Shown in pieces: positions 32,871 through 41,786 of a stretch of DNA of 64,000 nt. The notes beneath the pieces were generated by a model, which did not search any database, was not told where the DNA came from, and saw only the letters and a program-made list of their open reading frames with translations. The stretch's first letter is position 1. Each line of letters starts with the position of its first letter. Made by a program: the position numbers and the translations under genes. The DNA lies in assembly GCF_003721565.1 (NCBI RefSeq), contig NZ_RJJE01000017.1, positions 310,001 to 374,000 on the forward strand. The letters are read 5' to 3'. The DNA comes from Rufibacter immobilis (lineage in GTDB: Bacteria; Bacteroidota; Bacteroidia; Cytophagales; Hymenobacteraceae).

Positions 32871-33227
32871 ATGAGTGAGACGAATATTGAAATATTGGAA
32901 AAAGCAAATGCGGCTATCACGGAAGGTAACTATGAGGGTTTTCTGGCTTACTGTACCGACGATACGGAATGGACATTTGTGGGGGACATCACGCTAAAAG
33001 GAAAAGAAGCCGTTAGAAAATGGATGGCCTCCGCTTACCTGGAGCCCCCAACGTTCATGGTGGAAAAATTAATCTCTGGGGGTGATTTTGTGACCGCATT
33101 GGGTAAAATCAGCTTGAAGGATGAATCTGGAAAGGTTGCTGATTACTCTTACTGTGATGTGTGGCGGTTCAGTGACGGGAAAATGGCGGAATTGAAAGCA
33201 TTTGTCATCAAAACAGAAGGAGAGTAG
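32871..33227 (+). CDS. SnoaL/NTF2-like protein
   Basis: 118 aa. NIEILEKANAAITEGNYEGFLAYCTDDTEWTF is the opening helix pair of NTF2-like domains, followed by LKGKEAVRKWM and a closing WRFSDGKMAELKAFV strand pair. Such small cone folds bind hydrophobic ligands or have isomerase-like activity; the role here is unknown. It stands alone between site 6 and a 27-nt-arm inverted repeat. Confidence 0.85.
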   Translation: MSETNIEILEKANAAITEGNYEGFLAYCTDDTEWTFVGDITLKGKEAVRKWMASAYLEPPTFMVEKLISGGDFVTALGKISLKDESGKVADYSYCDVWRFSDGKMAELKAFVIKTEGE

Positions 33228-33294
33228 GCCCGCAGCGGGATCAGGTTCATCAGACACAATATACATGCATTCTTTGCCAATTGGAGAAGCTTAT

Positions 33295-33365
33295 GTAGGT
33301 ATATCTATTGAATTTTTATGCTATTATATAGATAGGAAGCATAAAAATTCAATAGATATACCTAC
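33295..33365. repeat. AT-rich inverted repeat with 27-nt perfect arms
   Basis: GTAGGTATATCTATTGAATT... (33295-33321) and its exact complement (33339-33365) around a 17-nt loop. No flanking duplication or coding content was seen. Between the NTF2-like and nucleotidyltransferase genes. Confidence 0.95.
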
Positions 33366-33420
33366 TACTCAGCAAATCCTCACGGTTGGCACAAGCGTGT
33401 TAGCAGCAAGCTAATTATAT

Positions 33421-34176
33421 ATGAAGATTCAGCAAATATTTGCAAACAACACCGTTCAGGTGTTGAAAGACGATGAGAATGTACTTGGTTTGGCGGTAGC
33501 CGGCTCTTGGCTGACAAACGAAATAGACGAGTTTTCAGATCTTGACCTTGTACTGGTGACAAGAGAAAAGATTGGTGGCCATAAGGACAAGATGGTAGAA
33601 TATGCCAAACGTCTTCCGTATTTTCTTTCTGGTTTTACCGGTGAACATGTGGGTGAACCCAGAGTTTTGATCTGTCTTTATGATCAACCGCTTTTGCACG
33701 TTGACCTTAAATTCGTGACCCTTGAAGAGTTTAGGCACCGAATTGAAACACCGATACTCTTATTGGACAAAGAAGGGCAGTTGCAGAGGGTACTGGAAGA
33801 AACTGAGCCACATTTTCCGTACCCGGATTATCAATGGATAGAAGACCGCTTCTGGACCTGGATCCATTATGCCCTGCTCAAGATAGGAAGGGGAGAATTG
33901 ATAGAAGCCTTTGACTTCTTTGGCTTTTTACGAATGGTAGTGTTTGGCCCTTTGCTGCACATCAAAAATGGAAACCTGCCTAGAGGTGTCCGTAAAGTGG
34001 AAACTCAACTTCCTATTGAAGATTTTGAGCAATTGAAGGAAACTTTACCAACCTATTCCAGAACCTCCCTGTTGAATAGTCTGGAACATTCTGTAGTCTT
34101 GTACCGGCAGTTAAGGAAGGAGCTTTTTGCAACAGAAGTAGTCTGGCACTCAGAAGCAGAAGGGAAGGTGATGTAA
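33421..34176 (+). CDS. Nucleotidyltransferase-domain protein (aminoglycoside-adenylyltransferase-like)
   Basis: 251 aa. VLGLAVAGSWLTNEIDEFSDLDLVLV holds the GSx(9-11)DxD metal/nucleotide motif of the Pol-beta-type nucleotidyltransferase fold. PLLHVDLKFV gives the third acidic residue. The C-terminal half is helical (DFFGFLRMVVFGPLLHIKNG). Relatives include aminoglycoside and tRNA nucleotidyltransferases; whether it modifies a drug, a nucleotide or a protein cannot be told. Confidence 0.82.
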   Translation: MKIQQIFANNTVQVLKDDENVLGLAVAGSWLTNEIDEFSDLDLVLVTREKIGGHKDKMVEYAKRLPYFLSGFTGEHVGEPRVLICLYDQPLLHVDLKFVTLEEFRHRIETPILLLDKEGQLQRVLEETEPHFPYPDYQWIEDRFWTWIHYALLKIGRGELIEAFDFFGFLRMVVFGPLLHIKNGNLPRGVRKVETQLPIEDFEQLKETLPTYSRTSLLNSLEHSVVLYRQLRKELFATEVVWHSEAEGKVM

Positions 34177-34433
34177 TATTTTGATGAAATTAAGCTGCTG
34201 ATCAATCCTCAAATAAAAGTGAATTAGCGTAAGCACGACAGGCAGGCAAGAATAAAAGCCCATCAGTGATTTAAGTTAACACAAGGATTTAAGTTAACAC
34301 AAGACTATTATCGTCTCTCGTCTTGTTATCTACAAAAGGCCTTTGCCACTCTATTCAGGAAGGGCATATTAACTCATATTCCGTTAGGTAAAGCGTTTCC
34401 AATATTACTAATAGAAAAATTCATCACCAACAC
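34177..34433. other. Intergenic region with an 18-bp tandem repeat
   Basis: The gap between the nucleotidyltransferase gene and the 34483 operon is about 306 nt. It contains GATTTAAGTTAACACAAG twice in tandem at 34268-34303 and no gene that I can support. Confidence 0.7.
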
Positions 34434-34479
34434 TTGCTTCTTCTGGTACAATTAGTAACTTTGAAACGCAAAGTACTTT
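34434..34479 (+). promoter_or_regulatory. Promoter with overlapping operator of the 34483-37124 unit
   Basis: TTG (34434-34436), a 19-nt spacer and TAACTTTG (34456-34463) form a full Bacteroidota promoter. The -7 box is itself the left half of an inverted repeat ACTTTG-AAACG-CAAAGT (34458-34474), followed by ACTTT, so that AAAGTACTTT is a second palindrome. A repressor bound here would block RNA polymerase. The natural candidate is the 35113 regulator. Confidence 0.75.
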
Positions 34480-34482
34480 AAT

Positions 34483-35106
34483 ATGAATCCACAGCATGAA
34501 CAACTAGAAGCCCTGCACGAGATCCGCAGCATCATGGATCGTTCTTCCCGCTTCATCTCACTAAGCGGATTATCGGGGGTGTTTGCCGGTCTCTCTGCAT
34601 TGGTTGGGGCGGCAGTGGTGAAGTGGTACTTTAGCCAACGTAACGTTAATTATTACTATGATGCGGGCCGCTCTTTCACCGCAGAAGACATTGTCTTTCT
34701 GTTGGGGGTAGCGGCGGGGGTGCTGGTTCTTGGATTTTGTACGGCTACGTATTTTACGGTTCGTAATGCCCGCAAAAAGAACCAACGCATTTGGGACAAC
34801 CAGTCAAAACGGTTGCTGTTGAACCTGGCCATTCCATTGGCTTCTGGAGGCGCCTTCTGTGGCATTTTAATCTACCATAACATTTTATACTTGGTGGCAC
34901 CGGCAATGCTCATTTTTTATGGCCTGGCGCTGCTGAACGGCAGTAAGTATACCTTAAGCGACATTCGTTACTTAGGTATCATAGAGATTATGCTTGGATT
35001 AATCGCGAGTATATTTGTGGGGTACGGACTAATGCTCTGGACCGTAGGCTTTGGGATGTTGCACATTGTTTACGGAGCGTTGGTGTATTTTAAGTACGAG
35101 CGTTAA
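34483..35106 (+). CDS. Multi-pass membrane protein, first gene of the regulator operon
   Basis: 207 aa. A soluble start (EQLEALHEIRSIMDRSSRFI) precedes about 4-5 hydrophobic segments (e.g. LSGVFAGLSALVGAAVV, DIVFLLGVAAGVLVLGF, LGLIASIFVGYGLMLW). No family recognised. It begins 19 nt past the -7 box, and the regulator gene starts 6 nt after its stop. Inference: a membrane component controlled by the regulator. Confidence 0.75.
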   Translation: MNPQHEQLEALHEIRSIMDRSSRFISLSGLSGVFAGLSALVGAAVVKWYFSQRNVNYYYDAGRSFTAEDIVFLLGVAAGVLVLGFCTATYFTVRNARKKNQRIWDNQSKRLLLNLAIPLASGGAFCGILIYHNILYLVAPAMLIFYGLALLNGSKYTLSDIRYLGIIEIMLGLIASIFVGYGLMLWTVGFGMLHIVYGALVYFKYER

Positions 35107-35112
35107 TCTATT

Positions 35113-35421
35113 GTGAAAAAGTATCTTGAGAATATAAACAAAGCCTTTGAAAGCAGGGCACGGTTGGGCATTATGTCGGTGTTGATGGTGGAAGACAGGG
35201 TTGATTTCAATACCCTCAAAGAAACCTTGCAGCTCACCGATGGCAACCTGGCAAGCCACTTGCGCGCTTTGGAAGACGCTGAATACCTGCGCGTGGAAAA
35301 GCAGTTTGTAGGACGTAAACCTCAGACTACGTATCAAGCCACGGAGGCGGGCCGCGAGGCATTTAAGAATCATTTAGATGCTTTAGAACAGCTGATTCTG
35401 AGCAATCGGCAGAACGAATAA
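35113..35421 (+). CDS. Winged-helix transcriptional regulator (HTH_34/ArsR-like)
   Basis: 102 aa from a GTG at 35113. LENINKAFESRARLGIMSVLMV, then DFNTLKETLQLTDGNLASHLRALEDAEYLRV and FVGRKPQTTYQATEAGREAF form a winged-helix fold of the ArsR/MarR type, with the wing in GRKPQTTYQ. It has no cysteine metal site. The ACTTTG-N5-CAAAGT sites upstream of the operon and of the next gene are probable binding sites. Proteins of this HTH_34 kind are often repressors of membrane-protein genes next to them. Confidence 0.9.
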   Translation: MKKYLENINKAFESRARLGIMSVLMVEDRVDFNTLKETLQLTDGNLASHLRALEDAEYLRVEKQFVGRKPQTTYQATEAGREAFKNHLDALEQLILSNRQNE

Positions 35422-35435
35422 ATTTTTTTGAACCA

Positions 35436-35460
35436 TAACTTTGAAAAGCAAAGTACTTTT
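35436..35460 (+). promoter_or_regulatory. Internal promoter/operator, second copy
   Basis: TAACTTTG (35436-35443), then AAAAG and CAAAGTACTTTT. It is the same ACTTTG-N5-CAAAGT-ACTTT element as upstream of 34483, starting 15 nt past the regulator's stop. No TTG stands at the usual spacing. Confidence 0.7.
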
Positions 35461-35495
35461 AAAATAAACCATAAACATAACTAAAATTAAAAGCC

Positions 35496-35831
35496 ATGAC
35501 ACAGCAAAAAGAATTAACCAATCCTGCACTTTCCATGGGATCATTTGTCAAACCCATGATAATAGGGGCGGGAATTGCGCTACTGGTGATCTCCTTCTTT
35601 GTTTTTGGAGTAGATGCACCGCATCCGGACTGGGGAAAGTATTGGAGGGCAAGACCACTCATTGTAACTCCTTTGGCCGGTGCTATGGGAGGGGCTTTCT
35701 ATGCGTTCATGGTGTACCAGAGCTCACGGGGCTTTAACCGAACACTGGCAATTCTTCTTAGCCTGATCGTCTACGTCATTGGCTTGTGGCTGGGCATTGT
35801 GGCGGGGCTAGATTCTACCATGTGGGATTAG
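35496..35831 (+). CDS. Small membrane protein with three TM segments
   Basis: 111 aa. Three hydrophobic segments: MIIGAGIALLVISFFVFGV, LIVTPLAGAMGGAFYAFMV, and LAILLSLIVYVIGLWLGIV. No recognised catalytic motif. Located directly after an operator copy, and 33 nt before the next membrane gene. I recall look-alikes annotated as a KefB-type transporter, but nothing in the sequence supports that. Confidence 0.75.
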   Translation: MTQQKELTNPALSMGSFVKPMIIGAGIALLVISFFVFGVDAPHPDWGKYWRARPLIVTPLAGAMGGAFYAFMVYQSSRGFNRTLAILLSLIVYVIGLWLGIVAGLDSTMWD

Positions 35832-35864
35832 TAAACGTCATCTTCTGAAAGCGTTTTTACATCA

Positions 35865-37124
35865 ATGACCAATAAGACCATGCGTGAAGAAATACTATCT
35901 AACCTGCATAACCCTAAACAGCTTGAGAAGCTTTACAGGGGGAACAAAACACCTTTCAAGCGTGAGTTCAACCAACTGTATCCTCAAATGAAAGGCAACA
36001 TAGTGGCAGATTACTGGAATGAGCGGCTGCATTATGAATCAGAGGAAATCTCATGGGGTTCCAGAAATGAATTCCTGTTTGTACTCATCGCTGCGCTAAT
36101 TGCTGGTACTATGGCCAAGTTGCCTGCCCTCTTCGCCATTCCTGAAGAATACTTTTATCCTAGAAATATAGGTTTTTTGGTGTTCCCCTTTCTGTCTGCC
36201 TACTTTGCCTGGAAAAACGGATTAGGAGTAAGTAAGATACTTTATCTGGCGGGTGCTATTGTCATGTGTTTGGTGTATGTCAATCTGCTACCAAATAATC
36301 TGAAAAGTGATACCCTAATTCTGGCTTGCCTTCATTTGCCGCTGCTGCTATGGGTGATTCTAGGGGTGACGTTTGTCGGTCATGAACTGAACAATTACAA
36401 GAAGCAACTTGAATTCCTGCGCTTCAACGGTGACTTGGCCGTGATGACGGCCCTGCTGCTAATTGCTGGTGGAATTATGACAGCTATTACTATTGGATTG
36501 TTCTCCCTCATCGGGTATAAGATAGAGCAGTTTTATGCCGAGTACATTGTAGCATTTGCTTTACCGGCAGTTCCAATCATGGCCTCTTACCTTACCCAAA
36601 CCAATCCGCAACTGGTAAACAAAGTGTCGCCGGTAATTGCCAGAATTTTCAGCCCGTTGGTATTGGTGATGCTGGTGATTTACCTGGGAGCCATCATCTT
36701 CTCAGGAAAAGACCCTTATAACGACCGGGAGTTCCTCTTACTTTTTAACGTGCTGTTAGTAGGGGTAATGGCGTTAATCTTTTTCTCCGTGGCCGAGAAT
36801 TCTATCAAATCAACCTCAACCTCGGGGGTATGGGTGCTGCTTCTATTGTCTATTGTCACCGTGATAGTGAATGGGATTGCCCTTTCTGCTATTTCTTTTA
36901 GAATCTCTGAATGGGGGATTACGCCTAATCGGGTAGCCATACTGGGGAGCAATGTTCTGATGTTGGTACATCTGCTGCTGGTTACAATGATGCTGCTAAA
37001 AACTGTCACCAGAAAGACAGCGCTTACCCAGGTAGGCAGGGCAATTACTTTTTACTTACCCATTTATTTCATCTGGACAATAGTAGTCGTGTTTCTCTTT
37101 CCGTTGGTGTTCAGTTTCAAGTAA
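35865..37124 (+). CDS. Multi-pass membrane protein, DUF4153-like
   Basis: 419 aa with about 11 hydrophobic segments. A soluble N-terminus (ILSNLHNPKQLEKLYRGNK) resembles a short adaptor. IFSPLVLVMLVIYLGAIIFSGKDPYNDREFLLLFNVLLVGVMALIFFS is like the DUF4153 core. Last gene of the unit regulated by the ACTTTG operators. Function unknown. Confidence 0.78.
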   Translation: MTNKTMREEILSNLHNPKQLEKLYRGNKTPFKREFNQLYPQMKGNIVADYWNERLHYESEEISWGSRNEFLFVLIAALIAGTMAKLPALFAIPEEYFYPRNIGFLVFPFLSAYFAWKNGLGVSKILYLAGAIVMCLVYVNLLPNNLKSDTLILACLHLPLLLWVILGVTFVGHELNNYKKQLEFLRFNGDLAVMTALLLIAGGIMTAITIGLFSLIGYKIEQFYAEYIVAFALPAVPIMASYLTQTNPQLVNKVSPVIARIFSPLVLVMLVIYLGAIIFSGKDPYNDREFLLLFNVLLVGVMALIFFSVAENSIKSTSTSGVWVLLLLSIVTVIVNGIALSAISFRISEWGITPNRVAILGSNVLMLVHLLLVTMMLLKTVTRKTALTQVGRAITFYLPIYFIWTIVVVFLFPLVFSFK

Positions 37125-37507
37125 AAGGGTCTGATTTCAAAAGAATACATTAAAGTTCTTCTACCTCAATTAGGTGATAAAAGAACCGGAAGCACAGCAG
37201 TTGTACAGCCTAATTTAATGTCTTTCATTTCCCTTTTCTCTTGCGGTATTCTGAGGATTGTCTCTTTTTTTGCTTCTCAACTTTGTAATGCAAAGTGCTT
37301 TTAAAGTGTGCTCGATGCTATCAGGTAAAACTATCTATCAAAAATGATGAGGTTACCATTGTATTACCTCGCCCAGGTAAGTTAGTGAGGGCAGATGCGC
37401 GGGAAGTATCTCTTCTAAATAATGCCCCTTGACTACAATAACCCAATAGCTCACAACATTAGAATTACCCGCAGGAGGGACCAGTCATTTAACTAGAAAT
37501 ATTCGGT
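37125..37507. other. Intergenic region upstream of the radical SAM gene
   Basis: About 383 nt with a third operator copy (37278-37302) and no supportable gene. The sequence after the operator (37303-37507) has no clear frame. Confidence 0.6.
37278..37302 (+). promoter_or_regulatory. Third copy of the ACTTTG-N5-CAAAGT element
   Basis: CAACTTTG-TAATG-CAAAGTGCTTTT. Same inverted repeat and tail as at 34458 and 35438, but the -7 box is CAACTTTG, one base off TAnnTTTG. No gene starts until 37508. Confidence 0.6.
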
Positions 37508-38881
37508 ATGAAAATAGACATCATCATCGCCTATGTTCAAAGATATGAGTTTGGACATGAACGGGATTTCGTGCCGCCCATCACCGGCATCCATTTGGCC
37601 GCCATCACGCCCCCTGAGCATGAGGTAAGGGTAATCCATCAGCAGATCGACAAAATAGACTTCAATTCCGATGCGGAGGTAATCGCCATCTCCTTTTTCA
37701 GTGGGTTTGCCATGGCAGCCTATAGGCTAGCGGTAGAATTCAAGGATAGAGGCAAAACAGTAGTAGCGGGTGGTCCGCATGTTACCTACTGCCAGGAAGA
37801 GGCTCTGACTTACTTTGATGCCATCGTGACGGGAGAGGCAGAAAATGTATGGCCCACCTTGTTGCAAGACATTCAGCTCGGCCGGTTGCAAACCATCTAT
37901 TCCGGTACTCCCTGCGACATGACCGGTTTACCCACCCCCAGGTATGACCTTTTGCCCGACAGATTTTTCATCAAAAAAGTGATTCAGGCTACCAGAGGAT
38001 GCCCGTTTTCCTGTTCGTTCTGCACAGTTCCCTCCCTTAACCCGGGTTTCCGGTTGCGGCCGGTGGAAGATGTCCTGCGAGATGCCTCTTATGATCATTT
38101 CCGGCATTGGTGGCAGAGAAAAATAGTCTGGTTCTGGGACGACAACCTCACCATCAGGAGACCTTACATCAAACAGCTTCTCACCCAAATGATCCCCCTG
38201 AAAAAGTGGTGGCTTACCCAAGCCAGCATGGACATCGCGAAAGATGCAGAGTTGCTGGATCTCATGAAGGCTTCCGGCTGTATAGGAGTTTTTCTGGGGA
38301 TAGAATCCTTTGGCGCAGATTCCTTAGCCGATGCCAATAAAAGGCAAAACAAGATCACGCATTACAAAGAAGCGGTGAACGCGATCAGAAAACGCGGGAT
38401 TGCCGTGATGGCCGGCTTCATTGCCGGATTTGACCATGATGATGAACAGAGCATCCTCCAGATGGCCGACCAACTCATGGAGATAGGCATAGATGTTCCT
38501 TTCCTCAGTATCATGACGCCTTTCAGAGGAACCCCCATTTATACCAAACTAGAGCTGGAAGGACGTATGCTCCCTGAACGGAACTGGAATTTTTACAATG
38601 GCTACAACGTGGCCTTCAAGCCTAAAAAGCTAAGCGAAACCCAACTGTTGCAGGCGCACCGGGCCTTGTGGAAAAAGTCTTTCTCGCCGCTGTATTCGTT
38701 CAAACGGATTTTGCGGGGCATCTTCACGTTAAGATTAGGAGCCTTTCTGCTATCCTTCTTCATGAATTCCTTTTATTCCTACAAAAGGGTGAGAAAGAAC
38801 TACCCCATTGACATGAGCAAACGGATTGATGTTAACCAGATGGTACGGCCACGTGAGGTACAGACTCCTTTAAGCGCCTAG
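37508..38881 (+). CDS. B12-binding-domain radical SAM protein
   Basis: 457 aa. An N-terminal cobalamin-binding-like Rossmann domain ([47 protein letters not shown]) precedes the radical SAM core with [16 protein letters not shown] (CxxxCxxC, near residue 165), then [10 protein letters not shown] and [19 protein letters not shown]. It transfers one-carbon or rearranges a substrate using SAM and a 4Fe-4S cluster. Of the BchE/HpnJ kind; the substrate is unknown. The C-terminus ends directly at resident palindrome 15, the first after the repeat-free stretch. Confidence 0.9.
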   Translation: MKIDIIIAYVQRYEFGHERDFVPPITGIHLAAITPPEHEVRVIHQQIDKIDFNSDAEVIAISFFSGFAMAAYRLAVEFKDRGKTVVAGGPHVTYCQEEALTYFDAIVTGEAENVWPTLLQDIQLGRLQTIYSGTPCDMTGLPTPRYDLLPDRFFIKKVIQATRGCPFSCSFCTVPSLNPGFRLRPVEDVLRDASYDHFRHWWQRKIVWFWDDNLTIRRPYIKQLLTQMIPLKKWWLTQASMDIAKDAELLDLMKASGCIGVFLGIESFGADSLADANKRQNKITHYKEAVNAIRKRGIAVMAGFIAGFDHDDEQSILQMADQLMEIGIDVPFLSIMTPFRGTPIYTKLELEGRMLPERNWNFYNGYNVAFKPKKLSETQLLQAHRALWKKSFSPLYSFKRILRGIFTLRLGAFLLSFFMNSFYSYKRVRKNYPIDMSKRIDVNQMVRPREVQTPLSA

Positions 38882-38929
38882 TTTTGCGTTTAGGGGCTGT
38901 TTTTGGAAAAAGAGCCCCTAAACACAAAA
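38882..38929. repeat. Resident palindrome, copy 15
   Basis: TTTTGCGTTTAGGGGCT and AGCCCCTAAACACAAAA, two mismatches. It begins on the base after the radical SAM stop and is 22 nt from the GH15 stop, so it separates convergent genes. Confidence 0.95.
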
Positions 38930-38951
38930 GATGGAAGGAGAACGTGTGCCC

Positions 38952-40793
38952 TCACACAAAAAAGTCATGGAAGCTTCCTTTGTTGTCGCCGTTGATCTGG
39001 CGGTTGAGCTGGTAAGCGGCGCTGATGAGGGCCAGATGGGTGAAGGCCTGGGGGAAATTACCCAGTTGCTCGCCCTGCTGGCCAATCTGCTCTGAATACA
39101 GGCCCAGGTGGTTGGCGTACACCAGCATGGTTTCAAAATGGAGACGGGCTTTGTCGTGCTGGCCGGCTTTGGAAAGGTTTTCGGCGTACCAGAAAGAACA
39201 CATGCTGAACGTGCCTTCATCGCCGGTGATGCCGTCGGTGGCGCCGTCTTTGAGGTTGTAGCGGTACACCATGGAGCCCGCCATGAGTTCGTCTTCAATG
39301 GCTTTGAGCGTGGAGAGCCACTTAGGGTCTACCGGACTGATCATGCGCACCAGGGGCATGAGGAGCACCGCGGCATCTAGGGTGTTGGCGCCTTTGTACT
39401 GCACAAACGCCTGTTTTTCCTCGCTCCAGTGCTTCTCATAAACCTCTTCATAAATAGTATCGCGCACCTTGAGCCATTTCTCCAGCGGAGCGGGGAAGGA
39501 CCGGTGCTGGGCAATCCGGATGCCGCGGTCCAGGGCAACCCAGGCCATGATTCTGGAGTAGGTGAATTCCTTCTGCTCACTGCGCACTTCCCAGATGCCG
39601 TGGTCAGGGCGTTGCCAGTTATCGGCCACGAAATCTATGAGGCAGGTAAGGTCTTTCCAGAAGGCGTAGGTGATGGGGCCGCCGTACTTGTTGTAGAGGT
39701 AAATGGTGTCAATGAGTTCGCCGTAAATGTCCAGCTGGAACTGCTGGGCCGCTTTGTTGCCAATGCGCACCGGGCCGGTTTTCTTGTAGCCCTCCAGATG
39801 GTCCAGGATGGTTTCGTGCAGATCGGTGGAGCCGTCTACGGCGTACATGAGCTGCAAATCTGAGGCTTTGGGCATTTCGCGGCAGCGCTCAATAACCCAG
39901 AGGCAGAACCGCCGGGCTTCTTCCATAAAGCCTAATCTAATAAAGGCATATACCGTGAAAGCGGCATCCCTGATCCAGGTGAAGCGGTAATCCCAGTTGC
40001 GGGGGCCGCCAATGTCTTCGGGCAGGCTGAACGTGGCAGCCGCCACCGTGGAACCGTAAGTGCAGGAGGTAAGCAGCTTGAGCGTAATGGCAGACCGCAT
40101 CACCATTTCGCGCCAGTAACCGTGGTACGTAGTGCCCGCCACCCATTTGTGCCAGAAGCGGTAAGTGCGGCCCAGCGTACGCTCATAGTACTGCTGGAGC
40201 GTTTCCTGCGGTTTAGTGGGGGCCGAGGTGCCGCCCTCCAGCACAAAGCAGACGGTGTCGTTTTTGTGGAGCGTCCAGGTGCCGTGCAGGTTGCCTTTGC
40301 TGATGCGGCAGGGTTGGTCTGTAGTGAAAGTGAGCACCGTTTTGTCTGGGCCGTCGCTTTGCAACTGGTACGTATGGGCGTCTTTTTTGCTGATGGTATG
40401 CGAGGCGCGGGCGTAGTTAAACCGGGGTTGGAACTCCATCTTAAACGTCATGTGCCCTTTGATGATCTTGAGCATGCGCACCACCGTGCCGTTTTCCTCC
40501 TCGCCCTTGAGCGGCATAAAATCGGTGAGTTCGGCCATGCCTTCCTGCGTGAAGAAGCGGGTATGCAGAATGGCCGTGTCTGGGATGTACTGCTGCCGGG
40601 TACGGTAATCTTTGGAGGTAGGCACTATGGACCAATGGCCGCCTTTCTTATGGTCCAGCAGACTGGCGAAAATGGTGGGCGCGTCATACCGCGGGAAAGG
40701 CAGATAATCCAGGGAACCATATTTAGAGACTAAGGCCACCGTGTGCAGGTTGCCAATGAGTCCGTACTTTTCTATGGGCAGGTAGTGTTGCAT
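38952..40793 (-). CDS. Glycoside hydrolase family 15 (glucoamylase/trehalase-like)
   Basis: 613 aa, full length. The N-terminal beta domain starts IEKYGLIGNLHTVALVSKYGSLDYLPFPR. The (alpha/alpha)6 barrel has DIGGPRNWDYRFTWIRDAAF, IWEVRSEQKEFTYSRIMAW (general acid Glu) and GTFSMCSFWYAENLSKAG (with the second acidic residue in the preceding GDEG). Family knowledge: such intracellular enzymes hydrolyse trehalose or malto-oligosaccharides to glucose. No signal peptide. Single gene, diverging from 41052. Confidence 0.94.
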   Translation of the reverse strand: MQHYLPIEKYGLIGNLHTVALVSKYGSLDYLPFPRYDAPTIFASLLDHKKGGHWSIVPTSKDYRTRQQYIPDTAILHTRFFTQEGMAELTDFMPLKGEEENGTVVRMLKIIKGHMTFKMEFQPRFNYARASHTISKKDAHTYQLQSDGPDKTVLTFTTDQPCRISKGNLHGTWTLHKNDTVCFVLEGGTSAPTKPQETLQQYYERTLGRTYRFWHKWVAGTTYHGYWREMVMRSAITLKLLTSCTYGSTVAAATFSLPEDIGGPRNWDYRFTWIRDAAFTVYAFIRLGFMEEARRFCLWVIERCREMPKASDLQLMYAVDGSTDLHETILDHLEGYKKTGPVRIGNKAAQQFQLDIYGELIDTIYLYNKYGGPITYAFWKDLTCLIDFVADNWQRPDHGIWEVRSEQKEFTYSRIMAWVALDRGIRIAQHRSFPAPLEKWLKVRDTIYEEVYEKHWSEEKQAFVQYKGANTLDAAVLLMPLVRMISPVDPKWLSTLKAIEDELMAGSMVYRYNLKDGATDGITGDEGTFSMCSFWYAENLSKAGQHDKARLHFETMLVYANHLGLYSEQIGQQGEQLGNFPQAFTHLALISAAYQLNRQINGDNKGSFHDFFV

Positions 40794-40858
40794 GCGTTGG
40801 TAGATCGTATTTCTACTATAACGGCGGAAGGCGGTGAGTGTTCGGGAGGAGTAGGAGT

Positions 40859-40898
40859 TGCGTTTAGGAGCCGTTTTTCCGGAATTTGGCCTAAACCG
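40859..40898. repeat. Resident palindrome, copy 16 (degenerate)
   Basis: TGCGTTTAGGAGCCGTTTTTCC left arm and a decayed GGCCTAAACCGGC right arm, in the divergent gap between GH15 and 41052. Confidence 0.75.
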
Positions 40899-41051
40899 GC
40901 AGACAGGGGAGAAGCGCTGGAATTATTCTGCCGCTCCCACTACTTTTTCTGCAACAAGCTTTCCTTATTTCGTACTACTACCGGACCGCTGCCATTTCCA
41001 AATTTGCGATGGTTGTGGTATGTTCGTGCATTGTTGGCTTAGTTACGCTCC

Positions 41052-41498
41052 ATGAATACGTTTAGATTGAAAAGAGGCATTTTGAGGATTGAGGGAGACC
41101 GTATTTTCATTAGCGGTGACCAGGCCGGCGGCACCAAACTGCTGTACTTGCTGCTGGCGGTGGGCTGGATGGTTTTTTTCATGCTGCAGGCCCTCAAGCA
41201 CTACAAAATGTACCTGCTTACCCAGGGCGCGTCGCAGCTCTTTTTCGCGGCGCTGGCCGCCCTCATTGTTTTATTCTGGAGTTATGTGGGCTATACCCGC
41301 GGCCTTAGCCCGGGGCCCGATGAGATACCGGTGCAGCACATCCTCAAGGCCCAGAAACAAGTCCGAGCCGCCGATGATACCCCGCTCATCACGCTTTTCC
41401 TCAAGAACAACCGCCGCCGTACCCTGGAGTTCCTGCACCTGGACGATCTGCACTTCACCCAGTCTTTGGCCGGTCATGGCGTGAAGATTGTGGACTGA
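41052..41498 (+). CDS. Small membrane protein, unknown
   Basis: 148 aa. A short beta-like start (FRLKRGILRIEGDRIFISGD) is followed by two hydrophobic segments (LLYLLLAVGWMVFFML and QLFFAALAALIVLFWSYV) and a soluble C-terminus (TPLITLFLKNNRRRTLEFLHLDD). The layout resembles PH-like membrane proteins, but the match is weak. Palindrome 17 follows. Confidence 0.7.
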   Translation: MNTFRLKRGILRIEGDRIFISGDQAGGTKLLYLLLAVGWMVFFMLQALKHYKMYLLTQGASQLFFAALAALIVLFWSYVGYTRGLSPGPDEIPVQHILKAQKQVRAADDTPLITLFLKNNRRRTLEFLHLDDLHFTQSLAGHGVKIVD

Positions 41499-41534
41499 GC
41501 CGTAGGACTAAATATAACTTGCCCGTGAGCTGAG

Positions 41535-41580
41535 GTTGGGTTTAGCGGCCGTTTTTCCAAAAAGAGCCCCTAAACGCAAC
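41535..41580. repeat. Resident palindrome, copy 17
   Basis: GTTGGGTTTAGCGGCC and GCCCCTAAACGCAAC, two mismatches. 3' of 41052; the last copy before a second copy-free stretch of 7 kb. Confidence 0.9.
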
Positions 41581-41786
41581 ATACCCTAAAATCTGTTTCA
41601 GCCGAAGTAATTCCGGTTCCTAAACTGTGCAGGCCGGTTCTTGCGTACAAGCGTCTGAATCTACCAAATCGGGAGCGTTGCGAGCACCCAGGGATTTTTT
41701 TACCTTACCTTAGCGCAATCGGCCACTGAAGGCTACGCCTAAGGAGCAGGAAAAGACTTTGGAGCCACCGCCCACGTTTTAAATAC

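Noticed and set aside
35496-35831. KefB-type potassium transporter
   Set aside because: The protein is a 111-aa three-TM protein without any transporter or NAD-binding motif.
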